Source: Planctomycetota bacterium (GTDB lineage Bacteria > Planctomycetota > UBA1135 > UBA2386). Taken from it: a stretch of DNA of 64,000 bases. The translations under genes were made by a program, and so were the position numbers. The first letter of the stretch is position 1. Each line of letters starts with the position of its first letter. The DNA lies in NCBI GenBank assembly GCA_016794425.1, contig JAEUHR010000008.1:35100-99099 (forward strand), in the 5' to 3' direction. Below, one piece after another: positions 10,378 through 18,166 of this stretch. The notes below the pieces were generated by a model. That model did not search any database, was not told the origin of the DNA, and worked only from the letters and a program-made list of their open reading frames with translations.

Positions 10378-11601
10378 GTGACCGGAGCCACCGCCGGACT
10401 GCTCGCCGAACTGCGCGCGTTCGCGGCGTTCGGCACTGCGACGCGCACCAGCGAACTCGACCACGACGGCACGCGCGTGCCGGTGTTCACGAACGAGTTC
10501 TGGACCGCGGCGCAGCGCGAGGGCCACAGCCTGCACGAGGTCAGCTACCGTGCGTGCTTCAAGCCGTCGCTGCCGGCGTTCTTCGTCGAGCGGCTGAGCC
10601 GACCCGGCGACCGCGTGCTCGACCCGTTCATGGGCCGCGGCACGACGCCGCTCGAAGCGCTGCTGCGCGGCCGCGTGCCGTGCGGCAACGACGTCAATCC
10701 GCTGTCGACGATGCTGCTGCGGCCGCGGCTGTGTCCGCCGCCGCTGTCGCGGATCACCGCGCGCATCGGCGAGCTGGACCTCGGCTGGCACGGGCCGCTC
10801 GACGACGACCTGCTGGCGTTCTTCCACCCGGACACGCTGCGCGCGATCTGCGCGCTGCGGACGTACCTGCTGGCACGCGAACGCGCGGGCAGCCTCGATG
10901 CGGTCGACGACTGGATCCGCATGGTCGCGCTGAACCGGCTCACCGGGCACTCGACCGGCTTCTTCTCGGTCTACACGCTGCCGCCGAACCAGGCCGTCAC
11001 CGCCGACGCCCAGCGCAAGATCAACGCGAAGCGCGCGCAGACGCCGCCGTGCCGCGACGTGCGCGCGATCCTGACCAAGAAGTCCGCTGCGCTGCTCGCC
11101 GACGTGTCGCCGCTGTGGGCGCAGGATGCGGCGGTGCTGGCACAGCGCGCGGTGCTGAGCAGCGGACCTGCCGAGGCGTTGCCGGCGCTGGCCGACGCGA
11201 GCGTGCAGCTGGTCGTCACGTCGCCGCCGTTCCTCGACGTCGTGCAATACGCCGACGACAACTGGCTGCGCTGCTGGTTCGGCGGCATCGACGCGAGCGC
11301 GGTGCCGATCACGATGGCGCGCACCGTCGCGACGTGGCAGGCGGCGATGACGGCCGTGTTCCGCGAACTGCACCGCGTCGTCCGGCCCGGCGGCTTCGTC
11401 GCGTTCGAGGTCGGCGAGGTCCGGCGCGGCAAGGTGCGGCTCGAGGAGGCAGTCGTGCCGGCAGCGCGTGAAGCGGGGTTGGTGCCCGAGCTGGTGATGG
11501 TGAACGCGCAGCGATTCACGAAGACCGCGAATTGCTGGGGCATCGACAACAACAAGGCCGGCACCAACACCAATCGCATCGTGCTGCTGCGCCGCGACTG
11601 A
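10378..11601 (+). CDS. DNA (amino) methyltransferase, no restriction partner seen
   Basis: A 407-residue SAM-dependent DNA methyltransferase of the N4-cytosine/N6-adenine type. The SAM-binding motif DPFMGRGTT starts at residue 82, and the catalytic TSPPF starts at residue 281. The motif order is therefore SAM site first, catalytic site second. A segment with HSTGFFSVYTLPPNQAV lies between them. The start is GTG at 10378; no earlier start avoids the upstream coding sequence. No restriction endonuclease or specificity subunit is adjacent, so it is probably an orphan methylase used in regulation or epigenetic marking. The recognition sequence cannot be predicted. Confidence 0.8.
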   Translation: MTGATAGLLAELRAFAAFGTATRTSELDHDGTRVPVFTNEFWTAAQREGHSLHEVSYRACFKPSLPAFFVERLSRPGDRVLDPFMGRGTTPLEALLRGRVPCGNDVNPLSTMLLRPRLCPPPLSRITARIGELDLGWHGPLDDDLLAFFHPDTLRAICALRTYLLARERAGSLDAVDDWIRMVALNRLTGHSTGFFSVYTLPPNQAVTADAQRKINAKRAQTPPCRDVRAILTKKSAALLADVSPLWAQDAAVLAQRAVLSSGPAEALPALADASVQLVVTSPPFLDVVQYADDNWLRCWFGGIDASAVPITMARTVATWQAAMTAVFRELHRVVRPGGFVAFEVGEVRRGKVRLEEAVVPAAREAGLVPELVMVNAQRFTKTANCWGIDNNKAGTNTNRIVLLRRD

Positions 11602-11692
11602 GCTGCCGTCGGCACGGTCTTCGAGGGGTTCGGTGCCGGCGGGTGACGTCCGATCCCGCGCCGAGCTACCATGCACCGCGAGGAGCCAGCCC

Positions 11693-14600
11693 ATGCACCT
11701 GCTCTCCGCGTCCGTTGCCGCGGTCTCGTTGGCCTTCGCGCTCGCGGCGCAGGCCCCATCGCGTGAAGATGTCGCCGAGGCGCTCGATGCAGCCGAGGCC
11801 GCGGTTGCCGAGCAGCGGTGGGACGACGGGATGGCGGCTCTCGACCGGGTGCCGGACCTCCTGGCGGTGGACGGGTATCGGCCGCGGGTCGTGGATCTGT
11901 TGGCGGGGTTGGCCCGTGGCGCCGGCCGTGCGTCGCGGCACGCGGTCGCCGTCCGGGCCCGCACGGTCCTGCTGGGTCTGGCCCGCGCGGTCCACGGGCA
12001 GGGTGACCACGTAGAGACCGTGGACAGCCTGGTGCTGCTCGCCGAAACTCTCGAGTCCGCGGGCCGCCCGGCCGACGGCCTGCCGCACGCCGAGGAGGCG
12101 CTGGCGATGGCGCGGCGGCTGCGAGCGGGTGGCGACGACGAGCTCGTCGCCACCGCGCAGAACTGCCTCGCCAGCGGGCTCGAGGCGTGCGGCCGGGCCT
12201 TCGACGCGATGCCGCACTACGAGGCGGCGCTGGCGATGCGGCAACGGATGTCCGGTGGCGAAGACAGCGCCACGCTCGCCGTCAGCATCAACAACCTCGC
12301 TTCGTGTCTGCAGACCCTCGGGCGCCACAGCGAGGCCCTGCCCTTGCTGGAACAGTCCCTGGCGATGCGGCGCCGGCTGGCGGGGCGCAGCGACGACGCG
12401 GCCGTGGCCCGGGCGCTCAACAACCTCGCGCTGTGCCTGCGGGTGCTGGACCGCGCCGGCGAGGCGCTGCCGCTGTTCGAGGAGTCGCTGGCGATGCGCC
12501 GGCGGCTGCGCGGCGGCGACGAGCACGCCGACGTGGCGAATGCGCGCAACAATCTCGGACTCTGCCTGCAGACGATGGCGCGACTGGCCGAGGCGCTGCC
12601 TCACTACGAAGCTGCGCTGGCGACGTGGCGGCGGTTGCACGGCGACGTGCATCCGTCGGTCGTGACCGGTGCCAACCGCGTCGGCAGCTGCCTGCGCGAA
12701 CTCGGTCGCTACGACGAGTCCGTGGCCCACTACGAGCTGTCGCTGGAGTTGTGCCAACGCTTGCACGGGGCGTCGGACCATCCGGCGACTGCGACGACGT
12801 TGCACGGGCTCGCGTTGGCCTTGGAGGCGGTCGGTCGCGGCGAGCAGGCGGTGCAGCGGGCCGAACAGGCGCTCGCGATGTGGCAGCGGTTGTTCCCCCG
12901 CATCGACCACCCCGAGAAGGCCAGCACCATGCGCCAGTACGCGCGGCTCCTGCTGTTCGAGCGTGGGGATGCTGCGGCGGCACTGCCGCACTTCGAGCAG
13001 GCGCTGGCGATGCTGACCCGAACGTACCGTGGCCAGGACAACGTGGTGATCGCGCTGGCACGGCACGACCTCGCCTATTGCCTGCAGCGATCGGGGCGGG
13101 ACGGCGAGGCGCTCCACCAATTCGAGTCGGCGCTGGCGATGTTCCGTCGCTTGGGTGCCGAGCACACGGAGTCCCGGCTCGACTGCCAGGACAAAATCGC
13201 TCAGTGTCTCAGGCGGCTGGGTCGGGTGGCGGACTCGCTGGCGTCGTACGAGGCCAACATGGCCGAGCGGGTGCGCCTCGAGGGCTGTGATCCACGCGCC
13301 CTCGCGATCGGCTACGCCCACCTGGCCTACGGCTTGACGGGCGTCGGCCGCCACGACGAGGCGTGGCAGCAGTTCGAGCTGGGGTGGGCGATCGTCCAAC
13401 GCATCCACGCCGGCAGGGACCATGCCGACGTGGTGCGCTGGCTCTGCCATGCCGTTCACCACCTGTATCGCGCCGGGAAGATCGACGAAGCCGAAGCGCG
13501 TGCGACCGCCGGGCTCGCGATGGCGCGCCGCCTCTACGGCGAGCGAGACCACCCTCTGGTCGCGCTGGCACTCGACCGCACCGCCGTGTGCCTGCTGGAG
13601 CGCCGGCAGCTCGACGCGGCGCTCGCCGCCACCGAGGCCGCGGTGGCGATGGTGGAGCGCCTGCGCGGGTCGGCGAAGGCCACGGCGGAGATGCGGCAAT
13701 CGTTGTTCGACGAACTGAAGGAGAGCGGCACATTCGAGCGGTTGCAGCTGATCCAGACGCTGCGCGGCGACGGTGCCGGTGCGTTCTCGGCGGCGGAGCG
13801 CAGTCGCGGTCGCGGGCTGCTCGACCTGGTCGAGGAGCAGCGCTTCGACGTGATGGCAGAGGCCGAACGGCGCGCCGCCATGCGCGGCGACGCGGCAGCA
13901 GCCGCGCGGCTGGCAGAGCTGCGCCGGGAGGTGCAGGCGGCGCGACTCGAGGGTGACCGGCTGCTGCACCAGCTGACGCAGATCGACGACGGTGGCGACG
14001 GCGATGCGATGGCGGCGCGCCGCCGCGACCTGCGGGCGGCGTCCGACGAGAACGCCGCGCTGCAACGCCGGCTGGCCGGAGAGCGTGCGCGTCTGCTCGC
14101 CGATGTACAGCCGCTCGGCGGCGTGAGGTCGCCTGCCGAGGTGCAGGCGGCGCTCCAAACCGGCGAACTCCTGCTGCACTACACGGTGAGCCCGCAGTTC
14201 AGCCAGGTCCGCGTGCTCGCGCGCGACGGCGACATCGAAGTCGTCCCGCTGATCGGCGCCCACGGCGTCGTGCAGCGCACGTTGCCCGCGGTGTTGCCGC
14301 GCATGTTGTCGGACCGACCGCTGCCCTCGCGCGGCCGCGACCCCGACGGTGTCGGCGAATCGCACGCCGCGGTGACGGCGAGCCGCGAGCTGTTCGCTGC
14401 GCTGGTGCCGCCCGCGTTGTGGGAACGCGTGCGGGGATGCAAGCGGGTGTTCGTCGCCGCGCACGGTGAGCTGCATCGATTGCCGTTCGAGTTGCTGGTC
14501 ACGGCCGGCAGCGACGGAGCGCCGGTGCACTGGCTGGACGCGGGCCCGCCGACCGCCTACGTGCCGTCCGCCAGCGTGCTGCACTGGCTGCGGCAGCGCA

Positions 14601-15607
14601 CGGCCGAAGTGCGCGACGACGCCACGTCGCTCGATCTGCTGGCGGTCGGCGATCCCGGTGCCGTCGGCTTCGCGCCGACGCCGGCGGACGGTGCGTTGGT
14701 GATCGCCGTTTCTGCCGACGGGCCAGGTGCTCGCGCCGGGTTGCACGTCGGTGACGTGGTGCTGGACTACGACGGCCAGGCGATCACCGACGATCGCACG
14801 CTGCGCGATGCGCGGGTGCGGACCGAGGCCGCGATCGAGGACGGGACCCGCGCCGCCGACTCGATCCCGCTGGAGGTCTGGCGCCGCGGCGAGCGCGTGA
14901 CGCTCCGGGTTCGCCCCGGTCTGCTCGGTGTCGAAGTCGCGCGCGGCAAGGCGGGCAGCGCCGTGGCCACCGCCGACGGCGTGGTGCGCAGCGGGGAGAT
15001 CGAACGCCTGCGCCAGCTGCCGCCGCTGCACGGGGCCCGGGCCGAGACCGAGGCCATCGGCGCGGTCTTCGCGAAGCACGGTCGCGCGAGCGAGCAACTG
15101 CTCGGCGGCGAGGCGACGGAACCGGCCGTGTTCGATCTCGCCGCGAAGGCGAAGTACTTGCACTTCGCCTGCCATGGTGTCGCCGAGGACTACGCGGGAC
15201 AGAGCCTCAGCATGTTGGTCCTGTCACCACCCTCGCTGGTGCTGCCCGGCGATGACGGTCTGTTGCAACTGACGGATCTGCTGCAGAGCTGGCGCGGTCG
15301 GCTCGCGTCGTGTCGCCTCGTCGTGCTGTCGGCGTGCCGCAGCAACGTCGGGCCGACCTTTCGGGACGATGCGCCGCAGGCCTTGCCGGTCGGGTTCCTG
15401 TTCGCCGGCGCACCGGCGGTGATCAGCTCGCTCTGGGCGGTCGACGATGCTTCGACGCGCGAACTGATGGTCGACTTCTACTCCCGCCTGCTCGGCGGCG
15501 AGACCGACCAGCTCGCGGCATTCACGGCGGCGAAGCGGACGCTGCGCGCGAAGTTCCCCGACCCGTTCCACTGGGCTCCGTTCCTCTACCTCGGCAGCCC
15601 GGAGTAG
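11693..15607 (+). CDS. Secreted TPR-CHAT protein with a PDZ-like domain inserted in the CHAT region
   Basis: A 1304-residue protein. The N-terminus is a signal peptide (residues 1-20, ending LAAQA). Residues ~60-690 are about a dozen TPR units of the kind LGRxxEALPxxExALAMRRRL. A coiled-coil-like stretch follows at ~705-800. The C-terminal ~480 residues are a CHAT (caspase HetF-associated with TPRs) domain, with catalytic His1161 in HFACHG and Cys1215 in VLSACRSN. Residues ~1000-1082, between the CHAT N-terminal part and the dyad, look like a PDZ domain (DGPGARAGLHVGDVVLDYDG). Both catalytic residues are present, so it is likely an active cysteine protease. A strong GAGGAG lies 7 bases before the ATG. 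No CRISPR genes are nearby, and a signal peptide argues for an extracytoplasmic role. Its target is unknown. Confidence 0.85.
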   Translation: MHLLSASVAAVSLAFALAAQAPSREDVAEALDAAEAAVAEQRWDDGMAALDRVPDLLAVDGYRPRVVDLLAGLARGAGRASRHAVAVRARTVLLGLARAVHGQGDHVETVDSLVLLAETLESAGRPADGLPHAEEALAMARRLRAGGDDELVATAQNCLASGLEACGRAFDAMPHYEAALAMRQRMSGGEDSATLAVSINNLASCLQTLGRHSEALPLLEQSLAMRRRLAGRSDDAAVARALNNLALCLRVLDRAGEALPLFEESLAMRRRLRGGDEHADVANARNNLGLCLQTMARLAEALPHYEAALATWRRLHGDVHPSVVTGANRVGSCLRELGRYDESVAHYELSLELCQRLHGASDHPATATTLHGLALALEAVGRGEQAVQRAEQALAMWQRLFPRIDHPEKASTMRQYARLLLFERGDAAAALPHFEQALAMLTRTYRGQDNVVIALARHDLAYCLQRSGRDGEALHQFESALAMFRRLGAEHTESRLDCQDKIAQCLRRLGRVADSLASYEANMAERVRLEGCDPRALAIGYAHLAYGLTGVGRHDEAWQQFELGWAIVQRIHAGRDHADVVRWLCHAVHHLYRAGKIDEAEARATAGLAMARRLYGERDHPLVALALDRTAVCLLERRQLDAALAATEAAVAMVERLRGSAKATAEMRQSLFDELKESGTFERLQLIQTLRGDGAGAFSAAERSRGRGLLDLVEEQRFDVMAEAERRAAMRGDAAAAARLAELRREVQAARLEGDRLLHQLTQIDDGGDGDAMAARRRDLRAASDENAALQRRLAGERARLLADVQPLGGVRSPAEVQAALQTGELLLHYTVSPQFSQVRVLARDGDIEVVPLIGAHGVVQRTLPAVLPRMLSDRPLPSRGRDPDGVGESHAAVTASRELFAALVPPALWERVRGCKRVFVAAHGELHRLPFELLVTAGSDGAPVHWLDAGPPTAYVPSASVLHWLRQRTAEVRDDATSLDLLAVGDPGAVGFAPTPADGALVIAVSADGPGARAGLHVGDVVLDYDGQAITDDRTLRDARVRTEAAIEDGTRAADSIPLEVWRRGERVTLRVRPGLLGVEVARGKAGSAVATADGVVRSGEIERLRQLPPLHGARAETEAIGAVFAKHGRASEQLLGGEATEPAVFDLAAKAKYLHFACHGVAEDYAGQSLSMLVLSPPSLVLPGDDGLLQLTDLLQSWRGRLASCRLVVLSACRSNVGPTFRDDAPQALPVGFLFAGAPAVISSLWAVDDASTRELMVDFYSRLLGGETDQLAAFTAAKRTLRAKFPDPFHWAPFLYLGSPE

Positions 15608-15626
15608 GTGCGGGCGGAACGTTCGC

Positions 15627-17126
15627 TCAGGCCGAGTGGCCCCACGCGTCGCGCAGCGCCTTCTTGGTGATCTTGCCCGAACCGGTGCGCGGCAGCGCGG
15701 CCAGGAAGCGCACCTGCTTCGGCGCCTTGTAGTGCGCGATGCGGTCCTTGCAGAACGCGATCAGCTCGGCGTCGGTCGCCGCGTGGCCGGGCCGCAGCAC
15801 GACCGCGGCGGTCACCCGTTCGCCCCAGAGCGGATCGGGCACGCCGAACACCGCGCACTCGAGCACGGCCGGGTGCTGGTAGAGCACGTGCTCGACCTCG
15901 ATCGAGAACACGCTCTCGGCGCCCGTCTTGATGACGTCCTTCTTGCGATCGACGATGTCGACGTAGCCGTGTGCGTCGATCGTCGCGAGGTCGCCGGTGC
16001 ACAGGAAGCCGTCGGCGTCGAACGCGGCCGCGGTCGCCTCCGGGTTCAGCCAGTAACCCGGCGTCACGGTCGCGCCGCGCACGCGGATCTCGCCGACCGT
16101 GCGGCCGTCGGCGGCCACGGCGCGGCCCTGCTCGTCGACGACGCGCAGTTCGACGCCGCGGAACGGGCGGCCGGTCTTGCACTTCCAGTGCAGCTGCCGT
16201 TCCGGCGGCAGTTGCCGCAGTTCCTCGGTCAGCAGGCTCAGCGTCAGATACGGGCTGGTCTCGGTCATGCCATACGTCTGCACGTAGTCGCCACCGAACG
16301 TGGCGAGGATGCGGCGCACGACCTCCGGCGCGATCGGCGCGCCGCCGCTGAGCATCGTGCGCAGCGAATAGGGGCGCCCCGCGGCGTCGGCTTCGGCCAC
16401 CATCAGGTTCAGCATCGTCGGCACGAGGTTCGTGATCGTGACGCGCTCGGCCACCAGCAGGTCGAGTGCCGCGCGGGCCTGGAAGTGCGGCAGGAACACG
16501 TGCGTGCCCGCGACCGCGGTGATCGCGAACGTCGCCCACGCATCGGCGAGGTGGAACATCGGCGCGATGTGCGCCCACGTGTCGCGTTCGGACAACGCGA
16601 GTTCGGCGACCGCGGCGAGTGCGTGCGTGCACACGTTGCGGTGGGTCAGCACGACGCCCTTCGGCGTGCCGGTCGTGCCGCTCGTGTAGTAGAGCTGCGC
16701 CGGCGCGTCGGCCGCGGCCGGCGACGGCGTGAAGTCGGCCGGCGCGATGCCGTCGACGTCGACCGGCAGGGTCTGCACTGCGAGTTCCGCGGCACGTGTC
16801 CGGTGCGCAGCGTCGTGCAGCAGCAGGCGGCTGTCGCTGTGTGCGAGGATCGCGCGCTGCTCGCCGACGGCGAGCCGCGTGTTCAGCGACACGAACGTCG
16901 CCCCGGCCGCGGCGGCCGCGAAGTAGGCGAGCCAGTGCTCGATGCCGTTGTCCATCAGACAGGCGACGCGATCGCCCGGCCGCAGTCCGTGCGCGCGCAG
17001 GCGCGCGGCGACGCCGGCGGCGGCGGTCGCGGCGGCTCCGTAGCCGAGGCGATGGCGGCCCTGGCGCAGCGCATCGGGCTGCGTCGACCGGGCCGCGGCA
17101 TCGACGAGGAAATGCCAGACGTTCAC
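15627..17126 (-). CDS. Acyl-CoA synthetase (AMP-binding)
   Basis: A 499-residue ANL-superfamily ligase that activates a carboxylic acid (probably a fatty acid) with ATP and joins it to CoA. Family motifs are complete: YYTSGTTGTPKGVV (phosphate-binding), QTYGMTETSP, TGD, DRKKDVIKTGAESV and the C-terminal GSGKITKKALR with the catalytic Lys. The start is GTG at 17124-17126 (VNVWHFLVDAAARS), which gives the normal N-terminal length. An open frame extends further upstream but would run under the divergent gene. It converges with the CHAT gene, with 19 bases between stops. Substrate chain length is not readable. Confidence 0.88.
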   Translation of the reverse strand: MNVWHFLVDAAARSTQPDALRQGRHRLGYGAAATAAAGVAARLRAHGLRPGDRVACLMDNGIEHWLAYFAAAAAGATFVSLNTRLAVGEQRAILAHSDSRLLLHDAAHRTRAAELAVQTLPVDVDGIAPADFTPSPAAADAPAQLYYTSGTTGTPKGVVLTHRNVCTHALAAVAELALSERDTWAHIAPMFHLADAWATFAITAVAGTHVFLPHFQARAALDLLVAERVTITNLVPTMLNLMVAEADAAGRPYSLRTMLSGGAPIAPEVVRRILATFGGDYVQTYGMTETSPYLTLSLLTEELRQLPPERQLHWKCKTGRPFRGVELRVVDEQGRAVAADGRTVGEIRVRGATVTPGYWLNPEATAAAFDADGFLCTGDLATIDAHGYVDIVDRKKDVIKTGAESVFSIEVEHVLYQHPAVLECAVFGVPDPLWGERVTAAVVLRPGHAATDAELIAFCKDRIAHYKAPKQVRFLAALPRTGSGKITKKALRDAWGHSA

Positions 17127-17206
17127 GTGCGGAGGTGTAGCGCGCCGTGGCCCGGCTGTCGCCCGACGTTGCGCGGCCTCGCTGGCGCGGCTCCAATGCG
17201 GCGCCG

Positions 17207-17950
17207 ATGAGCACGCCGCCGAGCGAGCCCGCCGCTGCGGCCGCGAGCCACCCACCGCTGCCGATCGTCTACCAGGACGAGGACGTCGTCGCGGTGTCGA
17301 AGCCGAGCGGCCTGCTCGTGCACCGCGACGAACACCATCGCGATGCGCCGGCGGCGCTGCAGGTCGTGCGCGACCAGACGCAGCGCCACCTGTATCCGTT
17401 CCACCGGCTCGATCGGGCGACGTCGGGCATCCTGCTGTTCGCGTTCTCGTCGGCGGCCGCCGCGGCGTGGCAGGAAGCGCTCGCTGCGGCGGAGGCGCAC
17501 AAGCGCTACGTCGCATTGGTGCGCTGGCCCGGCAGCGTGCCGGGACTGGGCGATCGCTGGACCTGCGAGCAGCCGCTGCACGACGACAAGGACGTCGCGC
17601 GCGCCGCGCACAGCGAGTTCGCGCTCGTCGAGCGCTTCCGCCATTGCGCCGTCGTCGACTGCCGGATCCATACCGGTCGCTATCACCAGATCCGACGCCA
17701 CGCGAATCTCAGCGGTCGCCACGTGATCGGCGACACGACGCACGGCAAGGGGCGCATCAACGCGCTCTATCGTGAGCGTTACGGACTGCACCGCTTGTTC
17801 CTGCACCTCGCGACGGTGCAGTTGCGGCACCCGCGGACCGGTGCGGCGCTGGTGCTCGCGGATCCGCTGCCGGCCGAACTGCTGTCGGTGCTCGAAGGCC
17901 TGCGTCGCGAGGCTGTGACCCGCCCGGATGCGGCCCCGGAAACCGCTTGA
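17207..17950 (+). CDS. TruC-like RluA-family pseudouridine synthase
   Basis: A 247-residue enzyme that converts uridine to pseudouridine in RNA. It has the catalytic HRLDRATSG (Asp of RLD), KRYVALVRW, HTGRYHQIRRH and the TruC-type GDTTHGKGRIN followed by GLHRLFLHL. These last features favour the tRNA-U65 synthase TruC over rRNA enzymes. No S4 domain is visible. The ATG at 17207 is preferred to a GTG at 17147, because the first family match begins shortly after it. It diverges from the acyl-CoA synthetase. The substrate RNA is inferred. Confidence 0.85.
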   Translation: MSTPPSEPAAAAASHPPLPIVYQDEDVVAVSKPSGLLVHRDEHHRDAPAALQVVRDQTQRHLYPFHRLDRATSGILLFAFSSAAAAAWQEALAAAEAHKRYVALVRWPGSVPGLGDRWTCEQPLHDDKDVARAAHSEFALVERFRHCAVVDCRIHTGRYHQIRRHANLSGRHVIGDTTHGKGRINALYRERYGLHRLFLHLATVQLRHPRTGAALVLADPLPAELLSVLEGLRREAVTRPDAAPETA

Positions 17951-17995
17951 CTGTGCCTGCGCGCACATCAAGATGCGGCCTTCGTGGCGCGCTTC

Positions 17996-18012
17996 GTCCG
18001 GTGCCGCCGGAC
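17996..18012. terminator. 6-bp hairpin after the TruC-like gene
   Basis: GTCCGG (17996-18001) and CCGGAC (18007-18012) pair around the loop TGCCG, 46 bases after the TruC-like stop. No T-run follows, so termination is only possible. Confidence 0.25.
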
Positions 18013-18046
18013 ACTGACGGTCCGCCCCAGGCTCTAGCCGGAACGC

Positions 18047-18052
18047 GATAAT
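18047..18052 (+). promoter_or_regulatory. Possible -10 box (GATAAT)
   Basis: GATAAT is a good sigma70-type -10 match in a very GC-rich gap. No clear -35 is seen at the usual distance. Transcription would begin near 18059, after the TTG at 18056, which supports the ATG at 18167 as the start of the following gene. Confidence 0.35.
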
Positions 18053-18166
18053 CCCTTGCAAGAAACAGAGTTGAAGAAGGGCGACCAGGCGCGCCAGCGT
18101 TCCTCCAGAGCGAAAACGAATGGCGCTGCCCCCGGCGCCGCCACGACCGTGTCGCGGGACCTCGGC

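Noticed and set aside
11666..15175. An ~1170-codon open frame on the minus strand
   Set aside because: Antisense to the TPR-CHAT gene; its apparent periodicity mirrors the TPR repeats of the real protein.
11693..15607. Link of the TPR-CHAT protein to a CRISPR type III-E-like system
   Set aside because: No CRISPR array, Cas7-11-like or other cas gene is in the window and the protein has a signal peptide.
18056..18166. TTG at 18056 as start of the glycosidase gene
   Set aside because: It adds a basic low-complexity N-terminus and precedes the transcript start implied by GATAAT at 18047.
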